Positions 24,341-33,782 of a DNA stretch of 64,000 nucleotides are shown here, piece after piece. The stretch spans positions 85,559 to 149,558 of the forward strand of contig CAMYKW010000009.1 of the NCBI GenBank assembly GCA_947259175.1, written 5' to 3'. The notes beneath the pieces are model-generated. The model made no database searches and was not told the origin of the DNA. It saw only the letters and a program-made list of their open reading frames with translations. A program made the position numbers and the translations under genes. Each line of letters opens with the position of its first letter. Positions within the stretch are counted from its first letter, which is position 1. This DNA comes from an uncultured Gammaproteobacteria bacterium. Its GTDB lineage: Bacteria; Pseudomonadota; Gammaproteobacteria; Arenicellales; JAANXG01.

Positions 24341-26620
24341 GTGAATAGATTCGAAGAACGCGGTGAGGAATTGGTGGCGGTGCGCCAGGACGGGCGTCTC
24401 AAGCAGTTGTTACGCATTCATCTCGGCCCGCCGGAGTTGCCGCAAGCCGCAGATGCCGAATCTGCGCCGGTATTGACGCCGGCGCTTTTCAGCGCCTACC
24501 GAGATCTTGGTTCGCTGCGGTACGATTTTCCGCTGGTGTTGCTCGAACCCGGCGCCGATCGGGTTGCGGCGCCGCTGTCTGCAATCATAGACGGTCTGAT
24601 CGACGCGCATGCCCAGGCCGGTGTCCCGGGGGAGGCTTACCGCCGGGACCTTTATCAATTGGAGCGCGCGGTCAAGGAGTTGGCGGCTGCCGGTGACGAG
24701 AGACCGCTCAAGGCAATTTGGACTGAAGCCGCCAACCGCTGTTATGCGCAAACCGCGGACGAGGGCCGGCGCAAACAATTGCGCGACAATCTGCGGTCGG
24801 CGCGCTTGGAGGTCCGCGACGACGGCGTGGTCGCCTGTTGTGACGGCCGCATTGCACGCCGGTTTTTTATGCATGCGTGGCAGCGCGTCCAAACCGAGCA
24901 GGACGTGCATGCACGCGAGACCCTGGATGAACTCATCGCGGAACTGACGGCGATTGTCGATGCGGATCGTATGCGCTCCGCCCGGGCGACGTCCGCAGAG
25001 GCACTGCGGACGGCGATGGGCGATGAACATGCCGGCGGCATTGACTTTGACCGGTTGTCGACGGTGTTGCGCAGCAGCAAACACCAGCGGCCACTCAAGA
25101 GCAACCGGCGCAAACGGCTGCACTCGGTGCTCAAGGTCCTGGAGGTGCAGCGCAAGCAGCTCGGTGCGGGAAACGGCAGATCACCGCGCCGCGGCGGCCG
25201 CGAATACACCGCCATCGACAGCTGCGTCGAGGCGTTAAAGCTGCTCGAGGCGGAGATGCAGCGTATGGTGGAGTTGTTTCGCGCGGTGCGCATTGCCCGT
25301 CTGGAAGTGGAGAACCGTTACGATGAATCTCGTCATGACGCGTTTTTTGCGGCATTTGATCAACAGCAGCTCACACCGGAAGAGCTCCGCGGCTTACCTC
25401 CTTTGTTTGTCCATATTGATGGTCATGACCTGGGTGCCGAAGATAAATCCGCATTGATTGAAATCCTCTCGTCTGACCTGCCGATCAAGATTGTGCTCGA
25501 GCTGCACACCATACCCGACACCCTACCATTGGCGGTGGGGCAAGCGGGATTCGGTGGTTGGAGTACGAGTATCGGCAGCATGGCGACGGGATTGCGCACC
25601 GCCTTCGTGCTGCAAACCTCGGCTTCCCACCTGCCGCAACTCGAGGCCCAGGTCGCCGACGGACTTCGCTATAAGGGTGCTGCGTTGTACTGTGTGTACT
25701 CCGGACCGCGTGAGGAATCGGAGTCCGTGCCACGGTACCTGCGTTGTGCCAGCGCCTTAGAGGGACGCGCATTCCCCTGTTTTGTGCATCATCCGGGCTA
25801 CGGTGGTGAATGGGCGCAGCGATTCGAGCTGCTCGCCAATCCGCAGGCCGAGGAACCCTGGCCAGTCCACCATTTCAGCTACGAGGATTCCGACGGCCGG
25901 GCGATCGGCGAGGAAATCGCTTTTACCGTGGTCGATTTCCTGGCCATGGATCCGCGCTTTGCGGCGCAGTTTGTGCCGGTTCCACCGGAGGATTGGCACC
26001 CGAACATGGTGCCGCTGGGGGACTATCTCGCACTGCAGGAGGGCGACACTTTCGGCAAGGTGCCTTATCTGTTGATGGTCAATGAAGACAATATCCTGCA
26101 TCGGGTTATTGTGCGTCGTGGACTGGTCGCCGCCGCACGCCGCTGCGCGGAATTGTGGCGCAGCCTTCAGGAACTCGGAGGTATCCGCAACTCCCACGCC
26201 TTGCGCTTGCTCGAGGCCGAGCGGCAGCGCGCCATAGAACAAAGCAACAGCGGACGACCCGCCGCGGAGTCGGCGGCCGAGCCGGCCGCAGCGCCCGAGC
26301 TGGCGACCGATATTGTGGAGCCCCTTGCCGCGGACGACGCACAGCCGGCGGAGGTCGCCGCGGCGCCGGCTACGGATCAGGCCTACATCGAGAGCGAGTT
26401 GTGCACCAGCTGTAACGACTGCACCGACCGCAACAGTATGATGTTTGCGTATGACGACGCGAAGCAGGCGTATATTAAAGATGCCGGCGCCGGGACGTAT
26501 CGCGACCTGGTTGAGGCGGCGGAAAACTGTCCGGTATGCATCATCCACCCGGGCAAACCGGTCGACCCCAGCGAACCGGGTGTCGAGGAACTGATGCGGC
26601 GCGCCGAGGCGTTCAACTAA
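24341..26620 (+). CDS. KOR-associated 759-aa ferredoxin-domain protein, function unknown
   Basis: A GTG start follows GAGAAGCACCG. The 759-residue protein has an N-terminal charged helical region (about 1-345), a central domain (about 345-625) and a C-terminal ferredoxin-like domain after an Ala/Pro/Glu-rich linker. The ferredoxin part is CTSCNDCTDRNSMMF with a partner motif ENCPVC, enough for one 4Fe-4S cluster. The central part (ALEGRAFPCFVHHPG, NPQAEEPWPVHHFSYED) resembles the C-terminal part of the TPP domain of large pyruvate:ferredoxin oxidoreductases, but no TPP-binding GDG motif is visible. It lies between korAB and an NfnB-like gene, so an electron-transfer role is likely. I do not recognise a named family. 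Confidence 0.7.
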   Translation: MNRFEERGEELVAVRQDGRLKQLLRIHLGPPELPQAADAESAPVLTPALFSAYRDLGSLRYDFPLVLLEPGADRVAAPLSAIIDGLIDAHAQAGVPGEAYRRDLYQLERAVKELAAAGDERPLKAIWTEAANRCYAQTADEGRRKQLRDNLRSARLEVRDDGVVACCDGRIARRFFMHAWQRVQTEQDVHARETLDELIAELTAIVDADRMRSARATSAEALRTAMGDEHAGGIDFDRLSTVLRSSKHQRPLKSNRRKRLHSVLKVLEVQRKQLGAGNGRSPRRGGREYTAIDSCVEALKLLEAEMQRMVELFRAVRIARLEVENRYDESRHDAFFAAFDQQQLTPEELRGLPPLFVHIDGHDLGAEDKSALIEILSSDLPIKIVLELHTIPDTLPLAVGQAGFGGWSTSIGSMATGLRTAFVLQTSASHLPQLEAQVADGLRYKGAALYCVYSGPREESESVPRYLRCASALEGRAFPCFVHHPGYGGEWAQRFELLANPQAEEPWPVHHFSYEDSDGRAIGEEIAFTVVDFLAMDPRFAAQFVPVPPEDWHPNMVPLGDYLALQEGDTFGKVPYLLMVNEDNILHRVIVRRGLVAAARRCAELWRSLQELGGIRNSHALRLLEAERQRAIEQSNSGRPAAESAAEPAAAPELATDIVEPLAADDAQPAEVAAAPATDQAYIESELCTSCNDCTDRNSMMFAYDDAKQAYIKDAGAGTYRDLVEAAENCPVCIIHPGKPVDPSEPGVEELMRRAEAFN

Positions 26621-26659
26621 CCCGAAAATCATGATCTAAGCGGCGCGTCGGAGATAAAC

Positions 26660-28174
26660 ATGCCCAAGAAGACGATCAGAACCATTCCCCAGGAACGCAC
26701 GCCGATCGCGGTTCAAGACCCCGGCGAGCGAACCGCTAATTTCGACGAGGTCGCGCTCGGTTACACTCTGGAAGACGCTCTCAACGAAGCGGAGCGTTGT
26801 CTGATGTGTCCCCAGGAGCCCTGTGTGGCAGGTTGCCCGGTCGGCATCGACATCCCGAAATTCATCCAGGCTATTTGCGATAAAGACTTCCGCACCTCCT
26901 ACGACGTACTCGCCAGGTCAACCCTGTTGCCGGCCATTTGCGGGCGGGTGTGTCCCCAGGAGGACCAATGCGAAGGGGTCTGTGTGGTGTCCAAGCAGCT
27001 CGAACCGGTGGCCATCGGTCGTCTCGAGCGCTATATCGGCGATATGGCCATCTCCGAAGGTTGGAGCAATACCCCGGATATCGAACCGCGCGGCCACAGG
27101 ATCGCCATCGTCGGGGCGGGACCGGCGGGGATAGCCTGCGCCGCCGATCTGGCCAAGGCGGGCTGCGAGGTGACGATCTACGAGGCCTTGCACCGCCCCG
27201 GCGGCGTCTTGACCTACGGGATTCCCGAGTTCCGCCTGCCCAACCCGGTGGTCGATGCGGAATTCCAGAAGGTCATCGAGCTCGGCGTCAAGGTCGAATG
27301 CAACACTCTGGTCGGGCGGCTGTTTACCATTGAACAGCTGCGCGATGAGATGGGTTTTGATGCGGTGTTTATCGGCACCGGTGCGGGCTACCCGAGCTTC
27401 ATGGGTATTCCCGGCGAGTCGCTGAACGGGGTGCTTTCGGCCAACGAGTTTCTGACGCGGTGCAACTTGATGCAAGCAGGGAATTTCCCCGCCAAGGACA
27501 CACCTCTGGGTCTGGGACGCAAGGTCGCGGTCATCGGTGCCGGCAACACGGCGATGGATGCCATGCGTGTGTCGCTGCGGCTGGGCGCAGAGGAAGTGTA
27601 CTGCCTGTATCGCCGCACCAAGGCGGAAAGTCCCGCACGTGCCGAGGAACTGCACCACGCGCAAGAAGAGGGGGTGATCTTTCAGTGGTTGACGGCGCCG
27701 GTGGAGATCCTCGGGGATGAGGACAACAACGTGCGCGGATTGCGGTGCATACGCATGGAATTGGGTGAGCCGGATGCCTCCGGTCGACGGCGGCCGGTGC
27801 CGATCAAGAACAGTGAGTTCGAGTTTGAATGCGACACCGTGATTTATGCCATTGGCACCAACGCCAATCCCATTATCGGTCAAACGTCGAAACTCAAACT
27901 CAACAAGTGGGGTTATATAGAAGCCGATGGCGAGCAATCCACCTCGCTCGCCGGAGTGTTTGCGGGAGGTGATATTGTTACCGGCTCCGCCACGGTTATC
28001 CTTGCGATGGGCGCCGGGCGTCGCGCAGCACAGAGCATCAAGGGCTATCTGGGCATTAATGACCCCGAGGATATGGCGGTGTCAAACCCCGAGCGGCCGC
28101 GTATCTTCGGCATCGATTCGCGACAGAAGCAATTTACCCGGGTGCGTTTACCGCGTCAGGATCGCGCCGCCTGA
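26660..28174 (+). CDS. NfnB/GltD-like FAD-NAD(P)H oxidoreductase subunit
   Basis: A GGAGATAAAC ribosome site precedes the ATG. The 504-residue protein has an N-terminal iron-sulfur region (CLMCPQEPCVAGCPVGIDIP, CGRVCPQEDQCEGVC), an FAD motif (IVGAGPAGIACAADL), GGVLTYGIPEFRLP, and an NAD(P) motif (VIGAGNTAMDAMR). This is the architecture of glutamate synthase small subunit, SudA and NfnB. With no large glutamate synthase subunit here and an NfnA-type gene converging on it, an NfnAB or sulfide-dehydrogenase-like role is more likely: electron exchange between ferredoxin and NAD(P). Its 3' end is 14 bases from the converging NfnA-like gene. Confidence 0.87.
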   Translation: MPKKTIRTIPQERTPIAVQDPGERTANFDEVALGYTLEDALNEAERCLMCPQEPCVAGCPVGIDIPKFIQAICDKDFRTSYDVLARSTLLPAICGRVCPQEDQCEGVCVVSKQLEPVAIGRLERYIGDMAISEGWSNTPDIEPRGHRIAIVGAGPAGIACAADLAKAGCEVTIYEALHRPGGVLTYGIPEFRLPNPVVDAEFQKVIELGVKVECNTLVGRLFTIEQLRDEMGFDAVFIGTGAGYPSFMGIPGESLNGVLSANEFLTRCNLMQAGNFPAKDTPLGLGRKVAVIGAGNTAMDAMRVSLRLGAEEVYCLYRRTKAESPARAEELHHAQEEGVIFQWLTAPVEILGDEDNNVRGLRCIRMELGEPDASGRRRPVPIKNSEFEFECDTVIYAIGTNANPIIGQTSKLKLNKWGYIEADGEQSTSLAGVFAGGDIVTGSATVILAMGAGRRAAQSIKGYLGINDPEDMAVSNPERPRIFGIDSRQKQFTRVRLPRQDRAA

Positions 28175-28188
28175 TCGCAACGCTGCGT

Positions 28189-29064
28189 TTAGGATAGGTC
28201 CGCCGACCGCGGTTCCTCTCCCATCAGCCGGCAGTTATCGTTACGGGTCCAGCGCTCCAGAGAGGCGCGCTCTTCACTCTTGAAGCGCCCCAAGCGGTTC
28301 ATCAGTTCGTCGAAATCAACTTGATGCCCATCGAAGTCGGGGCCGTCGACGCAGCAAAATTTCATCTCGCCACCCACCGATACGCGGCACCCGCCGCACA
28401 TCCCGGTGCCATCGACCATAATCGGATTCAAACTGACCATCGTTTTGATTTCGTGGGGCCGGGTCGTCTCGGCACAAAACTTCATCATCACCGGAGGACC
28501 GATCGCAATGACCTCCTCGATGTCGGGGTGCGCCTCGATCGCCTTCGCGATCCCGTCGGTTACCAGGCCCTTGATGCCGGCGGAACCGTCGTCGGTACAA
28601 ATGATCAGCTCATCGCAAACGCTGGCGAATTTTTCCTCCCAGAATATCAGCTCCTTATTGCGGAATCCGATGACGCCGATCACATAAGCCCCCCGTTCCT
28701 TGAAAGCGCGCGCCTGGGGGTACACCGGGGCGACGCCGAGTCCGCCACCGACGCAGACCACCTTGGACCGCTCGCCGATGTGACTGGGCATCCCCATGGG
28801 GCCGACTACCGCGTACAGGGAGCCGCCGACCTTGCACGTCTGCTGCATCTGCCGGGTGGTTTTACCCACCGCTTGAACCACCAGTGTGATGGTGCCGCGC
28901 TCAGTGGAGAAATCGGCGATGGTCAATGGGATGCGTTCACCATCCGCTTGCACCATGACGATTACGAACTGGCCCGGTTTTGCGGCCTTGGCGAGCATCG
29001 GATGATGCACCTCAAGCAAGAAGGTGGCGTCGGAAAAATCCTCTCGGGTCAGGATCTTATACAT
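28189..29064 (-). CDS. NfnA/SudB-like FAD/NAD-binding subunit (copy 1)
   Basis: The 291-residue protein has a flavodoxin-reductase fold: FAD-binding GERIPLTIADF, an NAD motif VVCVGGGLGVAPVYPQA and a C-terminal 2Fe-2S region DGTGMCGGCRVSVGGEM with CCVDGPDFDGHQVDFDEL. These are signatures of dihydroorotate dehydrogenase electron-transfer subunits, SudB and NfnA. The C-terminal tail ends after WTRNDNCRLMG. Its likely partner is the converging NfnB-like gene, although such pairs are normally in one operon. A -10-like TATTAT is present on the minus strand at 29117-29122. Confidence 0.87.
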   Translation of the reverse strand: MYKILTREDFSDATFLLEVHHPMLAKAAKPGQFVIVMVQADGERIPLTIADFSTERGTITLVVQAVGKTTRQMQQTCKVGGSLYAVVGPMGMPSHIGERSKVVCVGGGLGVAPVYPQARAFKERGAYVIGVIGFRNKELIFWEEKFASVCDELIICTDDGSAGIKGLVTDGIAKAIEAHPDIEEVIAIGPPVMMKFCAETTRPHEIKTMVSLNPIMVDGTGMCGGCRVSVGGEMKFCCVDGPDFDGHQVDFDELMNRLGRFKSEERASLERWTRNDNCRLMGEEPRSADLS

Positions 29065-29209
29065 GATGTTTGTCTCGATTTCTGGTGTGCCGGCGGCGGC
29101 GATTGGGTTAGTTACAATAATAGCAGCTATGAATGCTGCTCACGCGATTGAAATGCGGGCTACACAGTTTAATACAACACGCAACACGGCGGAACGCGCA
29201 ATATGCAAG

Positions 29210-30607
29210 CTAAATTCCCGCTGACAGATCCTGATGGATGGCCTCCGCGGCGCTCTTACCGGCCCCCGCGGCGAGAATGACGGTGGCCGCCCCGGTGACC
29301 GCGTCGCCGCCCGCGTAGACGCGCCGGCGGCTGGTTTCGCCCTTGTTTTCGTCGACCACCAAGCCCCCCCAGGGATGGGTGGCCAATCCAGGGGTGGTTT
29401 TGGCCAGTAGTGGATTGGGGGTGGTACCGATGGATAACACCACATTGTCCACCGGCAACTCGAATTCCGAGCCGTCAATGGGGACCGGTCGCGCGCGCCC
29501 CGACTCGTCGGGTTCTCCCAACTCCATTTGCAGGCACTTCAGCCCGGTGACCCAGCCGTCGTCGTCACCGATGACTTCCACCGGATTGGTCAGCCAATGG
29601 AATTCCACGCCTTCTTCGATGGCGTGATGATACTCTTCGATGCGCGCGGTCATTTCCGCTTCGCTGCGCCGGTAGACGACAAGCGCTTGTTCCGCACCCA
29701 AGCGCCGCGCGGAACGTACCGCGTCCATGGCGGTGTTGCCGGAACCGATGACGGCTACGCGTTTGCCGACCTTGAGCGGCGTGTCGGCCTCAGGAAACTG
29801 AAACGCCTGCATGAGGTTGATGCGAGTGAGAAACTCGTTAGCCGAGTACACACCGTTGAGGTTCTCTCCCGGGATTCCGAGGAATTTCGGCAGCCCGGCG
29901 CCGGTGCCGATGAACACCGCTGCAAACCCATGGCGGTCGAACAGATCATCGAGGGTGATGGTCTTGCCGATCACGACGTTGTTGACGAATTCCACACCGA
30001 GCCGCTTAAGGGCTTCGATCTCCCAATCGAGAATGGCGTTGGGCAGCCGGAACTCGGGGATTCCGTAGCGCAACACGCCACCGGGGGCGTGCAGGGCCTC
30101 GTAAACCGTCACCGGGTAGCCCTGGCGTGCGAGCTGCCCGGCGCACACCAAGCCCGCTGGTCCTGAGCCCACCACCGCAACGCGCGCACTCTGCCACGGA
30201 GACGGCGGCGGTTCGCCAACCGGTTGGGACCGTTCCCAATCGGCGACGAACCGTTCCAGGTGGCCGACGGCCACCGGGCCGAAGCGTTTCGCCATGTGGC
30301 ACTTGAGTTCGCATTGCGATTCCTGCGGACACACCCGGCCACAGATGGCGGGCAGGGGATTTGCGGTGCGCAGTATCGATGCCGCCCGCGGCAGATCACC
30401 GGCGGCGATGGCGTGCACGAAATCGGCAATCGGAATGCGTACCGGGCAGCCCTCCATGCACACCGGATCCTGGCAACGCAGGCAGCGTTCGGCCTCGAAC
30501 ATCGCATGCGCGAAACAGTACCCTTTATTCACTTCTTCGAAGTCCCGCGCGCGCTCCATGGCATCGCGCTGGGGCATGGGTGTTTTATCCGTACGCTTAA
30601 CGGGCAT
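29210..30607 (-). CDS. NfnB/GltD-like flavoprotein (copy 2)
   Basis: The open frame extends to 30730 but the first 41 codons overlap the upstream gene and look non-native. The ATG at 30607 (MPVKRTDKTPMPQRDAMERA) overlaps the end of the NfnA-like gene by 11 bases and fits family length at 465 residues. It carries CLRCQDPVCMEGCPVRIPIA, CGRVCPQESQCELKC, VVGSGPAGLVCAGQL, GGVLRYGIPEFRLP and VIGSGNTAMDAVRSA. It is the partner of the adjacent NfnA-like subunit, in an operon with the fused 2-oxoacid oxidoreductase, and so would connect that enzyme's reduced ferredoxin to NAD(P). Confidence 0.87.
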   Translation of the reverse strand: MPVKRTDKTPMPQRDAMERARDFEEVNKGYCFAHAMFEAERCLRCQDPVCMEGCPVRIPIADFVHAIAAGDLPRAASILRTANPLPAICGRVCPQESQCELKCHMAKRFGPVAVGHLERFVADWERSQPVGEPPPSPWQSARVAVVGSGPAGLVCAGQLARQGYPVTVYEALHAPGGVLRYGIPEFRLPNAILDWEIEALKRLGVEFVNNVVIGKTITLDDLFDRHGFAAVFIGTGAGLPKFLGIPGENLNGVYSANEFLTRINLMQAFQFPEADTPLKVGKRVAVIGSGNTAMDAVRSARRLGAEQALVVYRRSEAEMTARIEEYHHAIEEGVEFHWLTNPVEVIGDDDGWVTGLKCLQMELGEPDESGRARPVPIDGSEFELPVDNVVLSIGTTPNPLLAKTTPGLATHPWGGLVVDENKGETSRRRVYAGGDAVTGAATVILAAGAGKSAAEAIHQDLSAGI

Positions 30608-31445
30608 CAGCTTGTACCGCTTCGGATTGCCGGCAAGTCGCCAGGGCCTCCTCTTTGACGTACATCTTGCTGCGCTGGACCGCCTCGTCAAAGTCCACCA
30701 GATGCGCGTCGAAGAATGGTCCATCCACACACGCGAACTTCACCTCTCCGCCGATGGTGACGCGGCATCCACCACACATCCCGGTGCCGTCGATCATCAG
30801 TGGATCCAAAGATGCCTGGGTAGCGATGCCGGTGCCGCGCGTGGTGTCGGCCACCGCGCGCATCATCGGCATCGGCCCGATGGCCAGCACGCGGTTGGGT
30901 CGTTGCGGAGAATCTCCGTCGATGAGTTGCCGCAGCCGTTCCGTGACCAGCCCCTTGAATCCCGCCGATCCGTCGTCAGTGCACAGTTCGAGCCTGTCGC
31001 ATACGGCACGCAACTCATCGACGAGGATCAACAAGTCTTTTTGCCGGGCGCCAACTATGATCGTCGTGCGGTCGCCCAGTTCTTTGCGCTCGCGCATCAG
31101 GCAAAGTAACGCGGCCGCGCCATAACCCCCGCCGACGCCAATGACGTGTCCGCCAGCCTCGAGCTGCGGCGGTTCGCCAAGCGGCCCGACGATGTCGAGG
31201 ATTTCTTCGCCCTCCCGCAAGGCCCCCAAACACCGGGTGGTAACGCCGACTTCCTGCACTACAATGGTTACCAGTCCGCGGTCGCGATCGTAGTCGGTGA
31301 TCGTCAACGGGATGCGTTCGCCGCGCTCCCGCACGCGAACGATTACAAACTGCCCCGCCTTTGCAGATTCCGCAATCAGCGGCGCTTCTACGCGCAGCAT
31401 CTTGGTGATCGGCGTCAGGTCGCGTTTTTCACGGATCACCGCCAT
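30597..31445 (-). CDS. NfnA/SudB-like FAD/NAD-binding subunit (copy 2)
   Basis: The 282-residue protein is paralogous to copy 1: GERIPLTITDYDRDRG, VIGVGGGYGAAALLCLM and DGTGMCGGCRVTIGGEV with FACVDGPFFDAHLVDFDEA. It starts three bases after the stop of the upstream fused oxidoreductase and overlaps the next gene, so the four minus-strand genes form one transcript. Unlike copy 1 it is co-directional with its NfnB partner, the expected arrangement for a stoichiometric complex. Confidence 0.87.
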   Translation of the reverse strand: MAVIREKRDLTPITKMLRVEAPLIAESAKAGQFVIVRVRERGERIPLTITDYDRDRGLVTIVVQEVGVTTRCLGALREGEEILDIVGPLGEPPQLEAGGHVIGVGGGYGAAALLCLMRERKELGDRTTIIVGARQKDLLILVDELRAVCDRLELCTDDGSAGFKGLVTERLRQLIDGDSPQRPNRVLAIGPMPMMRAVADTTRGTGIATQASLDPLMIDGTGMCGGCRVTIGGEVKFACVDGPFFDAHLVDFDEAVQRSKMYVKEEALATCRQSEAVQADAR

Positions 31446-31448
31446 GGC

Positions 31449-33782
31449 TCACAGCTCCGGATGCTCATGCATGGCCTTGAGCCGTCGCCAACGCCGATCG
31501 ACTTCGGCCTCCACGGCTTCCAGGTGCGGCGCGTTTCCCGGCGATAGCAGGTGGCTGGTTTTGCCCATCAAACGCAACCAATCGCCGACTTTTTGGCGCC
31601 GGCCCAGCAGGTCAGGGTCGTAGCTGATTACGGTGCGGCCTTTCTCCACTTCGTAGAGCGGGAAGAAACACGAATCAACGGCAGTCTGGAGAACCGTCTG
31701 CGCCGCGTCGTCGGTGGTGCGCCAATTGAGCGGGCAGAACGACAGCACCTTTCCGTACACCAGGCCCTCGCGCTTGGCGTACCACTGCGACTTGGCCGCC
31801 TTACGCATGAGATCTTCGGGGTAACCTTCGCTGGCCGTGAATACATACGGCAAATGGCACGACGCAAAGATCTGAGCCGTGTCCTTGTGGTGGAACGCTT
31901 TGCCGGAGCGTGTGCACCCGACCTCACTGGTCGAGGTGCGGTGCCCTAGGGGCGTTGCGTAGGATAGCTGCGCGCCGGTGTTCATGTACCCTTGGTTGTC
32001 GTACTCGAGAATGATCATGTTGTGATTACGGTGGGCGGCACCCAGGGCCGGTCCAATGCCGATGTCCATGCCGCCGTCCCCGGTGACCATCATGAACGTT
32101 ATATCCGGGGAATTGGGCAGCTCTCCACGGCGCAGTAACTCGTGGTACATCTCCACCAGGCCTGCAAGTGTGGCCGCGCCATTCTGAAACAGATTGTGGA
32201 TATAGGTGATGCGATGGGCGGTGTTGGGGTAGCCGGTGGTCACCACCATCGCGCATCCGGTCTGAAACAGCACTACCAGATCGCCTTCTAGAACGCTGTA
32301 AACTTGATGCAATACTGGAAACACGCCGCATCCCGGACATGCTCCGTGTCCGGGCGCGATGCGCCCGGGCATGGCGGTCGTCGCCCACATCGGTTCCAAT
32401 TCGACTTCAAGTCGCCCGGTGTCCGGATCTTCCCTCACCCGGGCCATGCCGCGGGATACCTCGGCGGTTTCAATCGCAGGCAGGCCGCTGGGTGGATTCT
32501 TTTGTGGCTCGCCGTCATAGACGCCATGGTAGGCAAACGGCAGTGCAACCTCGCCCGCCGCCGCGGCGTCGAGGGCCTGGGCGAAGAACTGTTCGGCATC
32601 GGTGTCGTCGAAATCCCGTCCACCGAGGCCATAAATTCGACTCAACACCAAGGTGCGATTGTGTGCGTCCTGCTGTAATGCAGCACGCACTTCCAGGGAG
32701 AGGTTGCCGCCGTCTGCGCCGTAGGAATCCGCGCGGTCGCCGATGACTACGGCGCGCACCTGCGCCAACGCGCCGCGAAACGCTTCGGCCGGAAACGGCC
32801 GCAAGACATTCGGTGATAATACTCCGGCTTTCCGGCCGTTCTCGCGGAGATGATCCGCGACTTCCTTGGCAGTCTCGGCGGCGGAATTGAGCAGCACGAC
32901 GGCAACTTCGGCGTCCTCCATGCCGTAGGCGTCCATCACCGGATAGCGGCGTCCAGTGATCGCATACAGGTCCTCCAGTACCTGGGGAATCACAGACCGT
33001 GCGGCCTCCATCGCCAGTGACAGCTGCTTCTTGTTGTTAATGAGATCGGGGTCGTTCATGTAGGGACCGAAGGTCACCGGGTGCCTCGGATCCAGCGCGG
33101 TATACGGTGCGTGGGGTTCGCCGAGGAAGTCACGGCGCACCGATGGTGGATCATCAAAACACTCCAGTCGCCGTTTCTGATGACTGGTGAAGAATCCGTC
33201 ATAGGCAACGAGTACCGGCAGGCGGACGTCGGGGTGCTCGCCAATTTTGACCGCAGCGAAATTAAGGTCGTATACCGCCTGTGGATCCCGTGCCAGAAGA
33301 ATGATCCAGCCGGTATTGAGGGCAAAGTAGATATCGGAATGATCACAGCGTATATCGAGGGGGCCGGAAACAGCGCGCGTGGCAATATTGAGCACCATGG
33401 GCATGCGGGTTCCCGCCTGCACCGGAAGCTGTTCCAATGCGTACAACAATCCTTGCGACGATGTCGCGTTGAGCACGCGACCGCCTCCGATCGCGGCGCC
33501 GTAGCAGATTCCCGCCGCCCCGTGTTCACCGTCTCCCGGGACCATGACGATCTCATGCTCTCCGTCAGCCTGCATCTTGGCCAGGTTCTCCGCGACTTCG
33601 GTCGACGGCGTTATCGGAAAATAACCCATCAGGTGAAACCCGATGTCACGGGCGGCGGCCGCCGCCGCTTCGTTGCCACCTAAAAAATCGACATGCTGCG
33701 GCGCCTCGGTCTTGCCGCGCTGCTCGGTTGTGGATTCATTCACCGCGGCCTGGATGTTAGTTGCCACCGGCGCCTCCGACAC
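31449..33782 (-). CDS. 2-oxoacid:ferredoxin oxidoreductase, fused alpha-beta subunit
   Basis: The 777-residue protein starts at a GTG (33782) inside the 3' end of the upstream gene (26-base overlap). The alpha domain carries GYFPITPSTEVAENL and ATSSQGLLYALEQLP; the beta domain begins near residue 495 with GACPGCGVFPVLHQV, followed by the TPP motif GDGGMDIGIGPALGAAHRNH and YDNQGYMNTGAQLSYATPLG. The subunits are usually separate genes (porA, porB); here they are fused. Pyruvate is the most likely substrate by analogy, but 2-oxoisovalerate-type activity is not excluded. Oxygen-sensitive, ferredoxin-linked. Confidence 0.87.
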   Translation of the reverse strand: MSEAPVATNIQAAVNESTTEQRGKTEAPQHVDFLGGNEAAAAAARDIGFHLMGYFPITPSTEVAENLAKMQADGEHEIVMVPGDGEHGAAGICYGAAIGGGRVLNATSSQGLLYALEQLPVQAGTRMPMVLNIATRAVSGPLDIRCDHSDIYFALNTGWIILLARDPQAVYDLNFAAVKIGEHPDVRLPVLVAYDGFFTSHQKRRLECFDDPPSVRRDFLGEPHAPYTALDPRHPVTFGPYMNDPDLINNKKQLSLAMEAARSVIPQVLEDLYAITGRRYPVMDAYGMEDAEVAVVLLNSAAETAKEVADHLRENGRKAGVLSPNVLRPFPAEAFRGALAQVRAVVIGDRADSYGADGGNLSLEVRAALQQDAHNRTLVLSRIYGLGGRDFDDTDAEQFFAQALDAAAAGEVALPFAYHGVYDGEPQKNPPSGLPAIETAEVSRGMARVREDPDTGRLEVELEPMWATTAMPGRIAPGHGACPGCGVFPVLHQVYSVLEGDLVVLFQTGCAMVVTTGYPNTAHRITYIHNLFQNGAATLAGLVEMYHELLRRGELPNSPDITFMMVTGDGGMDIGIGPALGAAHRNHNMIILEYDNQGYMNTGAQLSYATPLGHRTSTSEVGCTRSGKAFHHKDTAQIFASCHLPYVFTASEGYPEDLMRKAAKSQWYAKREGLVYGKVLSFCPLNWRTTDDAAQTVLQTAVDSCFFPLYEVEKGRTVISYDPDLLGRRQKVGDWLRLMGKTSHLLSPGNAPHLEAVEAEVDRRWRRLKAMHEHPEL

